Origin: Pilaira anomala
Lineage: Eukaryota > Mucoromycota > Mucoromycetes > Mucorales > Mucoraceae
Assembly: GCA_025716855.1 (NCBI GenBank)
Contig: JAIXMQ010000049.1
Location: 1 to 64,000 of the forward strand
Length of the DNA stretch: 64,000 bases
Reading direction: 5' to 3'
Below the pieces are notes generated by a model. It saw only the letters and a program-made list of their open reading frames with translations, ran no database searches and was not told the DNA's origin. Made by a program: the position numbers and the translations under genes. Every line of letters starts with the position of its first letter. Position 1 is the stretch's first letter. Below are positions 19,558 through 32,450 of the stretch, piece after piece.

Positions 19558-22500
19558 CTTTACCTTGTACAAACAACTGGAATGGAATTTGTTCTTACAT
19601 GTTCTACATTGCTTTGTGGGTATAGATCTATCTTGAATACTAATAATAGAGTAACAAATAGTACAATCTTCAACACCGCTAAAGTGAAGGTTCACATTAC
19701 GTTTAAACACAGTTAAAGCATCCACAATATTACCATTCTAAATAAATATAAAAAATCAGCTTTCTTTTACATAAAAAAAGTATCATAGTGTTAGTTAAGT
19801 TACCTGAGATCCAATGGTTGCAGCAACAGCAAACATCCAACCACGCCACTGCTTATCATTCACACCCACTTTCTGAACACCCTCCACATCAATTTGTCGT
19901 AATGGGAAATTACTGGGCAACTTAATAGCAATTTGCATATTTTGTTCATCTACTCTATAGGTAGCAGTGACTTCACTTGCAGCTCTCAATGTCTTTACTG
20001 TGAACTCATTCTCTTCGTTCTCCTCTAATTGAGCCTTGATATCAGGTCGATTGACAAGACCTAATTCATTATTAATGAGTTGTTGACTAAAGTATTTCTC
20101 TGTGAAACTTTCAACAGCTATGGTTAATTGACGTTGTTTACAATCGATCCACCATAATCGAACAAGTGAAGGGATATGGGTTAATGCTCGGTAGTAGAGG
20201 TGCGAGGCCAAAATTAAGAAACTCATCTCGGTGGATGAATCAAATCCGTCTGTATCGTATTCAAGGATGGACCAAGGTGTTAAGTCAAATGGTTTACTGC
20301 CTTGATGACCTTGACCTACGCTCAAGATTTTACAAAGGACTGGCATTAATTGAGATACGGCTTCTTGTTCTTTTAATTGTTTAGTATATTCTTGTTTCAA
20401 TTTGAATGTCTAATGTATATATATATATATGTTAGTTGGCTAAGATTTTTTTTTTTTTTTTTTTTTATAAAAAAGAGTTTTAGATTTACAATATCTGTGA
20501 AATGGTCAAACATCAACATCCAAGTCAAGAGGTAACCAAGGATTTCATGTAATGCTTGTTCTTCAAGACCGGTGGATTGCCAGTTGGATAAATCAGGAGG
20601 GTTTAAGAGTACATCAAAGATATCTTTTTCGATATCTGCTTCAGTTTTCTCTTCTAACATAAATATGAAGTTTAGTATCCACATTCTATACTTGTATAAA
20701 GAAAAACTTCTTACCGCTCGTCTCTGTAAATTCAAGTCTGACAGACAAATCTTGAACATGATGAGCTACGTATTTTTGTAATAAAAGATAGGCACGTTTT
20801 TGAAGTACTTCATTTGGTGTATGAATCAAAGCATTCAACTAAACAAATAATAAAAATTAGACACTGTCAATCATAAGGACTTAAATAAAAGACTTACGTT
20901 ACTGAAGCTATCAGAATCAATCAAAGTCTTTTCAGGAATATGTTCCAATAACTCTGCTAAAAGAGTTTGATAAACTAATCTTGCTTTACTATAGCCATGT
21001 GTCTCTTCTTTCTTTTGTTGTTGTAAGTATTCTTCTTCCTTGGTCATTAACTGCAAGAGAGATTTACTCATGACAGGTAAATGATCTTTGACGACATCGT
21101 GTAATTCCTCATTTTCATCTGATAAAGTGTATAAAGTATTGAATAAATCAAGTGCATGATAGACCACAAGTAATTCTTCAGGTTGACTTGTATCTGCACA
21201 AGCAACCCATTCAAAGCAACACTGTATAAAGAATTCCCAATGACTTCCAGAGATTTCTTGAACTGATTCAGCTAAATGTTTTAAAAGTTGTGCAAGTTGT
21301 GCCTGAACTCTTGATTTCTGTTGATCGGTACTAAAATCTGAATCTGTGGTTTGTAAGGTAGGACGAATACCTTGAATCAAATACATGATTCTTTGTCTAG
21401 GAATATCAAATGATCCATACTTTAATGCAGATGCATTCAAAAGAGCTAAAAGACCATAGTTGTTCTTCTTTTTCAAATCTGGGTCATCTAAATCGTAATC
21501 AAAGTTTTCTAATTTAGAAACACCAGATACTTTACTAGCCAAGTCACTTTGATAATGTTTGTATTCGTCTGTGTTGCTTAATTCGCTCTTGAATGAATGT
21601 AAAACAGCTACCTTGATCAATAACTCTAATTGGGTGGATTCGGATTTCAATAACGGTAACCATTTCTTAATTTCTTCTACAGGCCATTCTACAAATACAA
21701 CAAGCTTTTGAAGTACACGTTGCAAGACGTTAGCGGTGAGTGCTACATTTTCCTCTTCAGTAGGTAACATGAAACGAGCAACGAATTGAACTAAACGATC
21801 TTCACTTTCTACTCTTCCTTCCTTGACAACGTTTAAAAGCTGTTGGTTCCATTCAGAAATATTGGCCTCAGACAGTTGAGAAACAAGCGAGCTCACAAAC
21901 CAATCGGAAAGTAAACTATCTGTACTTTGAACAAATGCACGAATACCATCTACCGCTTTACTTTCCCAAATACGAGATACACCCGGTACAGCTAAGCCTT
22001 GTTCACATGCAACACTTGTCACCATTAATTGTCGCATAATCCAATCACGATCTAATTTATCAAAGAATTGTCTACGTACTGAGATGTCAGATAAATACTC
22101 GCCCAAGAACAGAGCAAATCTACCGAACGAACTTAATCCATAGATATCGAATGAAATAGGCGATAATTCTCCAGCGTCTTCAATCAAGGGTTGAACAGAT
22201 AACGATGCATATGTATCTGAGATACCAAGCGAAAGGTACTCCGTTGTAAATTGAGTAAGATAGACACTTGAAAGTTCATTCCAGTCTTCATTCGTACCTA
22301 AAAGAACCGATATATCTTCATCACATGTATCCACAGTCTCTAAAAGCTTTTGAACACGACGTACTGAATCTGAGGGACTTGCAGAATATCGAATGTCTAC
22401 AATAGATTTCTTTACACGATGAAGTAAAGCTTGATGGCTTTCCTTGTTTATTAAACGATGTTTGACAAGTTGATCCCAGACTGCAGTGGCGCGTGTGGAT

Positions 22501-25448
22501 ATTTGAAGTGATAATTCTTCATTGTCTTCTGCTTTGGCTTGCTCCTCTACTTCATGTTGTGTCTTTGCGGTGACGAACATGGCGTCAAAGATCTCCGAAA
22601 TGATGTTTTTGGACATTTGAACGAGTTGAAGGGTATTCTGTTTCTGTTCAAAGAGCTTTTGAAGGATGATGAGAGTAGAAAGTGCGCTCTTGAGCGTTTG
22701 GACAGTAGGTTCGGGTAATGCTTGTGAGGCACGTTCTGTATATTGATGACGATTGAATTCTACCAGGTTGGATTCTAAGCTTGAAATAATACCTGTTGCT
22801 GAAGCATCAGATAATATCTTGAAAGCTAAAAAAAAAAAAAAAATACACATTAGTTTTTTTTTTTTTCATTCTATACTCTTGTTATAAACTTTACATAAAT
22901 AATGTGTTAAACTTAAAGAAACAATGCTTTCTAAAATAGGTCGAGGAACAACAATTGCAGCCTCATTTAATTTCACAAGTGCACAAGTTTCTACAAGCGA
23001 ATCTAAATCATCACACTGGTAATTAAAATCAAGTACTAATTTCTCTGTTTGAATTTGTTCCAACACCAATAACAAAATCTTGGCACCACGTAACTGTAAA
23101 CCTTCTGTATTTGACATGGCATTTAACTTTTTCATCAATTGATTCCAAAGCTCCTTTGATTCTGATTTATCCTTGATGGCAGAGACAAGTGTAACATAAA
23201 ACGAAGCGAACGAAACTTCTGCAGCGGCATTCTCATTACCTTCAGAGAACAAGACCAATAACTGTTCTGCAGCATGAACAACACCTTTTGTTTCAATACA
23301 GGCTTCACGATAATTACTAATTAACTGACATGCTAGAACCAATAAACCGAATGATTTATCCTTGTGTACAAGACTTGATTCTAAACAGGTCAATAATAAT
23401 CGTTTGGCAAGATCGTTTGTGTATTTTGAAAGAGTGGCGTATTTCTCTGGATTGTTGGCTTGTTCGATTTCACGAGAGATGGCTGTTAAGAGATGTCCTG
23501 TCTTTTGACAAAAGATGTCCATGTCAAAGGGTGCACGCGTTGCTTTTGAGTCACAATCAATGACGGTTTGTACCAAGAGTTGGTCCATGTGAGACCAGAA
23601 TGTAACCATACAGTCCTTGACACTGGCGACAGAGGCCATGACAACCAAGTGCTTGGCAACAATTGCGTATCCGTTAGGATCTAATTTATCACTAATGTTC
23701 TTATCGCGTGAATTTAAAAAGTAGGTTTGGATCATATTCCAGAATGTCGTCTCGATTAAATCGGTTGCTGTCTTGATTGATGTTTCGTCTTTTGATTTAC
23801 TATTAAAAGTACAAAAAAAGAAAAAAAAAAGTGAGTTGGAATATAATCTTTGAAGTATATACATGTATATTTTTTTACCTAAGAGTAATGGCAAAATAAA
23901 CAATACATTCAGCATAAGAATTTAAAAAGATGTGTGAATTGGATCGATCGATGTATTCAGTAGATAATCCTTTCCAAAAATTCTCAAATACGTCCATATA
24001 GAAGTTGGGTGTTTGTTTTAATTCGTCAGGAAGGTTCGCTAATAAAGCAAGCATACTTGGGTAAGAGATACTGACGGATCCGTTGAGTCCAGATCGAAGA
24101 AAGTGGTATAGTTTAGGCAACGCAGGTTTCTTTTTACCGATAATAATCCAAGAAGATGGGAATTCTACAAATACAAAAAATTAATATCATTGAACGTGTA
24201 ATTATAAAAAAAAATAAAATCAACACTTACTCTTGGTCATTAATAAAAGTGCGTCCCACATATCCGAATGCGTAGATCCATCCTTCTCTATAAAGACACT
24301 TGCATAAAAATTAGGACAAATCAACTCTAATCTCGATCCAACCATCTCTGTCCAGCTCAAAAGCAACGTTTTAATAAACACATATAACGCTTTACGAATG
24401 ACTGGGTTGTTGCTGGTAGCGAATTTCTTCCACATAGTTGTATCGTCCAAAATAATATCGTATTCTGCTTGACATTTCTCTCTTTCTTCCAAGGGTAATC
24501 CAGTGATAAGATGTGATACAACAAGGAAACTAGAGGATATGATACGTGCGTATTTTGATTGCATATCTTCTTTTGAAACATAACGTGCATCACTTAATGT
24601 CTCTGTCGTCTTGAATAATAACATATCTGTTACATAATCTAAAATTTCTTTTTGACAGAATGAAATTACACCTGATCTCTTTTCGACTGAAAATACCGTC
24701 TATAAAAAAGTTGAGTTAAGAAAAAAAAAAATGTGTGCTTTATGAAATGGTGATTTATTTTACCTCGAATGAATTTTGTGCAACGCGTGATACATCTTTA
24801 CTTTGATCGTACATGGCCAAAAACCAAGGCCCAATAAACTCTTTTAAAAGTGGAGCTAATCTTTTCTTTGCATTTACAGTGATAAGTGCATGTACTTGAG
24901 CTGCAACTAAACGGACACGACGATCCACTTCTAAAACTAACTTGGCATATATGGAAACCTATGGATCACACTATCAGTTCGTCGTATAAGTGTGCTATAC
25001 AAATATATCTAATTTACCCAGTTGTTTAAAATAAGGCCTACAGCGTGTGTATTTGATTTCAAATAATTTTCCAACTCTTCTAAAGCTTTCAACTTGGTGA
25101 TGGCATCGCGCTTAGAAACCTTTTTCAAGATGACTACAAGTTCAGGATCCAACTCAGTTGTATGTTCAAAACCGTCAAAAGAAGAAGGTGTAGAAGGACG
25201 TGAGGTGACGGGAACCGCAGTAGTTGCTGCGGCGCCAACAAATTGAGCAAAACCACCGAGGTTATCGAAACTAAGTGAGTTTGCTGTTCCTGCCAAGTCG
25301 GCGGCACGACTAAAAAAAAACAATATGAGTATGGTTTGTCTGTGTAGGCTATGCAGTCCTTAATATTATTTTTTTTTATTTTTTATTTTTACCTGCTACT
25401 AGCAGGCTTCATATTGCCTTTAACTCTAGGCTTTGTAGGTCTACCCAT
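19410..25448 (-). CDS. LTN1: Listerin E3 ubiquitin ligase (ribosome quality control)
   Basis: About twelve exons give roughly 1,750 residues, the normal size for Listerin. Exon 1 (25393-25448) encodes MGRPTKPRVKGNMKPASS, typical of the N-terminus, followed by SKRDAITKLKALEELENYL. The long middle consists of HEAT-type helices. The last exons encode the RWD-like region and a C-terminal RING: CTICYSI..., CRTCKNKFHSSCLYK, then WFRSSNSASCPLCRTVF and TAG at 19410-19412. Zinc ligands are complete. Listerin binds 60S subunits with stalled nascent chains and ubiquitinates the chains. Main exons are 25018-25309, about 24233-24700, about 22909-23800, about 20901-22827 and about 19803-20409. The start lies 194 bp downstream of the ERG24 stop, so the two genes are tandem. 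Confidence 0.92.
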
Positions 25449-25641
25449 ATTTTTGATATATGTAAAGAAAAAAGAGGCGCAAGAAAAGAAAAAAGAAGGA
25501 ATGAATAACACTATTTTTTATTTAGGGTATGACGTGAGACCGTCACTGTTTTAAAAAGTTTTTTATAAATCTAGTAATTTTAATAAATGCCTAAAAAAAA
25601 AGAGAGAGAGAGAAAGTGTCAGTAAAAATAAGAAAGATAAA

Positions 25642-27204
25642 TCAAATATAAACTTTACCAGGAATAATTCTGTACTTGACAATCTTGCAGTACTTTTCCC
25701 AATCTTCACCATATTTTGTTCTACACTTGTGATCATCTCTTCTTTCACGGTGAAGTAAAAGAATACCAAAGTAAATAGGATAAAAGTAAGGAATAGGTGT
25801 AGCGAAACCGCAAGGTAAACTCCAAGATAAAGCCATTAACCAATCACCGAGATAATTGATATGACGAGACATACCCCACCATCCAGAAGTAATTAAGCGA
25901 CTACCTACCTTAGTTTGAAGATATTTGAGCTCTAATAGAATGTAATGTGTTAATCAAGGAAGAAAACCTAATTTTTTTATATATTTGTGTACGTTACTCT
26001 TGCTGGCAGGACTGTTAGGGTAGGCACGGAACTCGTTCTTTTGAGAGTTAGCACTTCTGAAGATATAGTATCCAATACAATTACATGCAATAATTGCACC
26101 AAATTCCATCCAACTGATACTACGAGGGAAATCTACCAAGTAACGTGCTTGAAGTGTATAAGTGAATGGGACCCATGTGTATAACCCAAATGCAAGCATG
26201 AAACCGAAACCATCTAAATGTTATATAATTTTAGTTATCCAATAAAAAAGAAATAAAAATGTCTTGTATTTTTTTACCAGTGGTAATATCCATCGTAGTT
26301 AAAACTGCTTCTTCATTCCAAAGAGAATCAACGACGTACCAAGTTTGAAAGAATTGAACAAGCACCATGGTATTAGTAAGATAACCAAGATCAATGTATT
26401 GCTTAGCAGCTAAGCAGTAATTAATCACCATCCAACCAATTAATCCAGGACGTAATTCAGTAAAGAATTTGATGTCAAAGCTATCAATACGAGGATTTAA
26501 TTCTCTACCAATCATGAACTAAAATTGGCTGTCAGTAAACTTTTGTTGCATTAATAAGAATAAATCTTGTATCTCTAACTTACATCATAGATAGGGTTAC
26601 CAGTATTTCCACCTAAAGCTAATAACTTGCCTGGCTTGAAACTAGCAAGATAGACATAGATTGAGACGATATAACTACAGATAATTGAAGCAAAAGCTAA
26701 ACCAACATAATGGTTATAAACATATTCAAGAGGCTTGGGTCCAGTATCCTTTAAAAAGAAAAGAGCACCGAATAAAAGTGTATGAAATGATGCAAAACCA
26801 TTCATTCTATACTTGAATTTTGTACCGTCTCTAAGAACTGTACCGGGAATATGATCTCCTGGTAAAACAATATAAAAGAGAGCCAAGATACCGACAAAGG
26901 CAAAATAGATCACAAAAGCAGAAGGATCATAGAGTGAGATCAAAAAGTCTTTTGTCAACTTTGAAAGAATGGTAGCCTTCCAATCGTCTCTGAATGCTTG
27001 AGATGGGTAACCTGTCTCATCGCAACAAGTAGCAAAAAAGAGTACAAGGATGGGTAAGATGACAACCATACCAACTGCTCCTACAGGTCCACCAAACTCA
27101 TAGCGTGTAGTCTTTGGGTTAAGTTCAACTGGTTTATTCGCTTCTACAGAAGCTTCTGCTGCTTTCTGTTGTTGTTTATTAGGCTTCCTCTTCTGAACTG
27201 CCAT
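25642..27204 (-). CDS. ERG24: Delta(14)-sterol reductase
   Basis: Four exons (26584-27204, 26278-26518, 25998-26213, 25642-25931) give 455 residues. The protein has about eight or more hydrophobic helices. It carries [13 protein letters not shown] with [10 protein letters not shown] and the C-terminal [15 protein letters not shown] then [14 protein letters not shown], the sterol reductase family signatures. The enzyme reduces the C14-C15 double bond with NADPH after CYP51 demethylation in ergosterol synthesis, in the ER membrane. The RDDxKC..KYG..W..YC tail fits the ERG24/TM7SF2/LBR branch better than the ERG4 branch. A Lys-rich N-terminus ([10 protein letters not shown]) precedes the first helix. 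The LBR chromatin-binding domain is absent. Confidence 0.88.
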
Positions 27205-27458
27205 ATTTTATGTGAAAAAAAGAGAGAGTTTAAAGCGAGAAATATATTTTTTACCACGCATCTTTTAATTTTTAAATTAGACTTTTTTTTTATTTGTGTC
27301 GCTATGTGTGACAAATGGGGTTTGAATTAAACAATAGTCTGTATGGTTATCCGCTTGCACAGACAACACCTCCTTTAATTAACCTCGCCCAGTATAGTCA
27401 TAGAGCTTACGTTTTTTCGCTATGAGAATCATAGTTAATATAATACGCTTATATGTTT

Positions 27459-29055
27459 TCATTTGTTATCATATTTACCATCTCGTAATATACTATAAGC
27501 CGAAGAAATAGTTTGGAATTTGTGTTTAGCCGCTGTCTTCTCTTCAGGATCCGAGAACCTGTCAGGATGATGTTTCATCGCAAGTCTATACAAATATATG
27601 TTAAGGATTATGTAGCAAAATGAATATATAAAATGTGGATTTACCCTCTAAATGCACTCTGGATTTCTGATTGACTAGCATGAGGAGATACACCCAATGC
27701 TTTATAATATCCTTTAGGATCTCCAGCTTCACTATATCCTTCATTAGAAGACGTTTTGCGCCATGAAGAATAATTTGCTTTTTCTTCGCGCCAAGTACGA
27801 CGTCTTTCTTGGTCTTCAAATGCCGCATATCCCTTCACCCAATCACTATCCCAAGCTTCAGAGTCCTGTGCCATCGCTTTAATCTCTTGAGCTCGAATGA
27901 GGTCACGAACATAGAGTGAGAGAATTGGATAATACATTGCCAAAAAGGATGTTGCTAATGTAGGTAAGACAATGCCCAACTAGGATATAAAATATTAAAA
28001 AAAAAGTTGATTTTCTCTATCTTTACATATATTTACCCAGAAGGAACCACTTGCACCTCCCCATCCAATTCCACCAGTTAATGTCATGGTGGCTGCCATG
28101 CCAAGTGCAGAAACAGCCGCAACTCGTTCCCAATTATATACTTTAGTTCCTCCAATAGTTAAATCATAACCATTCACAAAAGTTCTTAACCGTCTTCCCA
28201 AGTAATTGACAGAAAAGATATAGGTTGGATAATATACTGGTGATGCACGTACATTCTCCAAGTGTATTTTTATCTTTAACAATCGTGTCTCATCCATTCC
28301 ATACACCCTTCTCAAGAACTCATCCGCAAGCTTCTCTTCCGTATCTTTTATATAAGTTTTAGCGAATCGTAATGCAGTTGTTGGATAAATCAAAAATGGG
28401 TCCACTTTTCGTGTTGTATTGTCATTGGTATCTAATAAAGAAGGTGAAAAGGGTACAGCGTTCTCTAATGCAGGACCTGTTGTGATATGGTTCACAAGTC
28501 CACGTCTATATCTATGTGAAGCGTAAATTTGTAATCCTGGGTGGGCTAAAGGGATATAATCTCGACTAAAACTATGCTTTTCAGGTACCCAGGCCCAATC
28601 GGTTTCCCAAAAAGATTCTGTTCGTTTTGTAGCTGGATTGTATCGAGAACGCATCACACGTCTTCCCTATGCAAATGGATAAATATCTTTTTTTTTATAT
28701 CTCCGTTTATTTTATCTCTTACCACTTGTGCTTGTTCAATGGTCGCGTGTACTGTAGCAGAGACTACCCAGAACGGCAAATACACCTGCTCTGGCGGTGG
28801 TATGTTAGATACTCGTGCAGAAAAAAATCCTTTACCATGGTAGTCTTCAAAAGTCTATGATAACCAGATTCAGTTAAAAAAAATATATACATATATATTT
28901 TACGTTACTTTTTCTGCTGCTTTGACATGTTGAGAAAAGGGAATGGCTTTTAACTTTTCAGGTGGAGGTCCAGTAGAGTATCGAAAGACTGTTAATAACT
29001 TTGGTTTTGAGGTACGTATGGAAAGTTGACGGAAAGTATTTATTAGATAAAACAT
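27459..29055 (-). CDS. Mitochondrial membrane protein with C-terminal J domain
   Basis: Five exons (from about 28910-29055 through 28723-28855, 28037-28667, 27645-27979 and 27459-27585) give about 457 residues. The N-terminus MFYLINTFRQLSIRTSKPK, with Arg and few acidic residues, then VFRYSTGPPP, resembles a mitochondrial presequence and cleavage site. Two hydrophobic segments occur near residues 290-340 (VAAVSALGMAATMTLTGG and LPTLATSFLAMYYPIL). The J domain is at the extreme C-terminus: YYKALGVSPHASQSEI, then HHPDRF with the HPD motif intact, across the last intron. It probably recruits a mitochondrial Hsp70. The exact subfamily is unknown. The N-terminal domain has Arg-rich repeated charge patterns but no name I can give. 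Confidence 0.72.
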
Positions 29056-30070
29056 TGTGTATAAATAAAAGCGAAAATAAATAGGGATTTAGTTTCAACT
29101 GTCTTGATTATGTAAATGTGACGTCTGTAGTACAACTGCTTTTAAAAGTGTTGAAATGTCAAGAATTATTGTAATCTATTTTGCAGTAGATGTATGTATC
29201 TATAAAAAGCTTTTAAAAAGATATGTTTTATAAAACCACGTCCTCTTCGAATTTTAAAACATTTTAACACGTTTTACAAAAACATATTGAAATATACTTT
29301 CATTGTTTACTTTTTATTGTGTGTTAAATATAATCTTTCTCATTATCTTAAGTCTATTATATATTAAAAATCTTGATATTTCTTTCTAAATTTACTGTAT
29401 TTCTTCCTCTCGATCTTATTGCTAGATATCTCACTGTTAAATAGTAAATTTGCTGATATTACATCCTCTTTAGATGGCCAGTCACCAAATGACGCTTCTC
29501 ACAAATGATTAGATTTTTCTAAACTATATTTCTCTATTACCTTTATCTCTTTTTACATTTAATAGCTTTTCTAGCTGTATTAATATAAGCAAAGTTTATC
29601 AAACTATGTACTTTTATTTAATAAAGTTTTTTGTTTGTTTGCATTATTGGTACATGTGGAATGTTATTACGCGAAACTTAAAGGTCAGTTGCTTTTATTG
29701 TTTTGTCAATACACTGTATTATGTGGCATATTTCTATAGGAAAACTTACAAAAATATAAAGCAACAAATCAACCTTTTTTGTTGAGTTCGCATTTTCAGT
29801 AGCATTTGTGATTTTGAAAGAACCAAACGATTTAAAATTCAGGAATAGTAATGATACGATCTGTATGATACACTAATCGCACTCTATATGAAAGCAAGAA
29901 GATTATGTTTTCCTTGATTTTCATGAATATACATTATATCTAGATGTTCAAGTTTCTTGGTGACTGTCTACAACGTAAACATAAACTTACAAACTGTATA
30001 AAACTCTGTAACCACTGATAATGGCTTTACCTTTTTTTAAAAGAAAATTAATTTTACCCAAAAAATAATT
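29056..30070. other. Intergenic, very AT-rich
   Basis: No gene was supported. The left end carries the promoter of the J-domain gene and the right end that of the CBM14 gene. Confidence 0.5.
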
Positions 30071-30289
30071 ATGAAACAGACAACTGTTATTCTTTTCTTT
30101 GCTATCGCCTATGATTTTGTCTCTGCTTTTGATTGTCCTGAACTCTTTGGTACATTTTTAAACCCTTATAACTGTTATAGCTATTACATATGTCATGAAG
30201 GTGTAGCCTATCATCGTAACTGCCCTCCACCTCTTTACTTTGATCTCAGTGTAGAAGCTTGCCGTTTCCATCCTGATGGAATATGTTGA
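30071..30289 (+). CDS. Small secreted chitin-binding protein (CBM14 / peritrophin-A type)
   Basis: A single-exon ORF of 72 residues. A signal peptide is clear (KQTTVILFFAIAYDFVSA). The mature part has six Cys in the CBM14 spacing: FDCPELFGTFLNPYNCYSYY, ICHEGVAYHRNCPP, then CRFHPDGIC. The domain binds chitin. In fungi such short secreted proteins can protect the cell wall from chitinases or mask chitin fragments (Avr4-type); that role is inferred. A related broken copy lies about 1.1 kb downstream in the same orientation, so the locus looks like a decaying tandem pair. Confidence 0.85.
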   Translation: MKQTTVILFFAIAYDFVSAFDCPELFGTFLNPYNCYSYYICHEGVAYHRNCPPPLYFDLSVEACRFHPDGIC

Positions 30290-31362
30290 TAACAAAAAAA
30301 AAAAAGTAATTAGGTGAGATAAAACCAAAATTTGCCGAGATAAACTAATAAATAATCATACATACTATGGATGACTTCCAAAACTAAAATATTAAATTTA
30401 ATTATTCAAGTTCAAATTAATAAATAAAAACTCCAAGATACAAATTGTTGGCCTTTATAGAAAAATATACATTAAAAGATATTGTGAGTTGTAGTAATAA
30501 GCTCTTTTTACTTTATACTGGTATCTATAGCAGAACTTTCAAGCATTAACCGTGCGCCAAAATAAAATTTGGCACGATAATTTGTTGTGTCTGAAAGCGC
30601 CATACACACAGATATTAGATTAAAAATACTAGCTACTAATCCTTTAGATGTAACTACTTTTGAAAATTTTTGTTAGTAGCTTTATAAGATCAATGGTACC
30701 TTGATTAATATTGATAATATCACAATAAGGCGATAGTATAATTCATAAAAATTACTTGATTTTTAGATTCAAGTCAAATTTATAGTTCAATTTCAGAACT
30801 AAAAGAGAGTCGAAATTTATTTTCGAAAGTACCCTTGTTTCCTTTATTTTGTATCTCATTGAAAATCGTGGATCTTTTTTTTTTTGGTGTGTGGACAACA
30901 TGCGCCTTCCCTACTAGATTGCCCTTCGCCTTTGAATGACGATACGTGATTGCTCTTTTACATACAGCTAGTTACGATTCGGCTATCTAATCCTTTACAT
31001 AAACTAAAATTAAGCCAAATACAGTTTTTAAGTTTCTTATATTACATATGCATATTTTATATATCGCTTTTTTTTTTTGAGGGAAGTAATAGGGATTTGT
31101 ATTTTGAGAAAGGGATTAAGAATTTCAAACAAGCCATTAGATAGACTGTAAGCGATGCATGACCGTACAAACTCTCTCTGCAGATTTGGTAGTTAGACTT
31201 TAATTCACAAATTGGAACATTTGTGGTGACATTAAACCTTGTCTCCACATCTCTCGTACATAGTTAGACTTTTAAATATATATATATATATATATTTAAA
31301 TGAAAACTCTGTTTAAAGATTATCTTTATTTCCTCCTTTTCTTTTTAACTGAATATTTTAGA
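30290..31362. other. Spacer between the two CBM14 copies
   Basis: AT-rich. It contains a short hairpin-forming sequence at 30551-30576 (CGTGCGCCAAA ... TTTGGCACG). ORFs here have no recognisable product. Confidence 0.45.
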
Positions 31363-31599
31363 ATGAAAAAATCAATCCTTACTATACTCGCTTCTACTTT
31401 GTAACTTACCATTGTTGGCTCTGTTTCTGCTGATTTATGTCTTACGCCTGATGGTTATTTCCCAGTCCCTGGATGTTATAATTCTTATTACGATTGTAAA
31501 TGAGGGGAACGTTACCCACTACCATGTCCTGTCGGTTTAGAATTTAACGCTAAACCACGAGTATGTGATTATCTTGAAGATTCTGACTGTACTGTATGA
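31363..31599 (+). pseudogene. Pseudogene of a CBM14 secreted chitin-binding protein
   Basis: The frame runs 78 codons from ATG 31363 to TGA 31597-31599, with in-frame stops TAA (31402-31404, inside the signal peptide) and TGA (31501-31503, inside the chitin-binding domain). The rest reads as a CBM14 protein: a hydrophobic leader, then ADLCLTPDGYFPVPGCYN, YYDCK, PCPVGLEFN, VCDY and a final Cys. All six Cys are kept and there are no frame shifts, so it is a recent loss. Splicing around the stops was considered but no good donor/acceptor pair is visible. Confidence 0.72.
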
Positions 31600-32450
31600 T
31601 TTCAATCATAATCTAAAAGTTATTTATATATTGAATTTAATAAATTACGTTAATCAATAACTGCTTTACCTCTATAGTGATTTATAATCTTACTGGAGAA
31701 ATCTCTTCTCCTAGACCCGTACCCGATGTGTAAATAAAATTTTACTATAAAATAATACATGTGTAAAATTACACATTAGCGTTATAAATTAAAGAACTGG
31801 TGATTTTATTATTTATGGAAATAACTTAATTATTGAATTCTAATTATAAAAATTCATAATTTAATTGCAGAAGTAAGTAAAGAGAGCGAGTTTACATTTA
31901 TTTTTGAAAGTGACTCTTGGTACTTACAGAATAAAATATATTCTAAGATACACAATAATCAAGGAAATAGTATTTGAAAACAATAGTTTACTAACTGAAA
32001 CAGTTGAAGAGAAATTAATTTATAATGTAGACAATTAATGATATATCGATGGGAAAATAAGAAAAAAAGAGAAAATAGAAAAGAGAAAGAAAGAGATTGA
32101 GACGTGGGTATTAAAAAGGGCTATAAATTCATCAAGTTGAAAGACTAGAGACAGGAATTTAAAGAAAAGAATGCTTATTGAGATATATCTCCTTTGATAC
32201 GAACGGACTCTAAGCCGCTTTCTTTTAGGCGTGTAAGAATAGATCTTTCTGTACTCTCTATCCTTACCATATTCAGCATGTTCCCCATTTTGAGGGAACC
32301 TTTTCGGTGACGTCGATTTTCACTCTTTTTTTTTTCTCAAACACAAAAAAGGTATAAAGGAACTCTTTTCCACCTATTCCTGCATTTTTTCTTTTTTGAG
32401 TTGAGTAGCTATACGAAAAATTATTAAAAAAAGCCACTTTTCCTTGTAAT
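31600..32450. other. Intergenic upstream of MOT1
   Basis: AT-rich promoter region of MOT1. A 79-codon minus-strand ORF (32273-32512) is rich in Phe/Lys from homopolymers and overlaps the MOT1 start, so it is not called. Confidence 0.45.
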
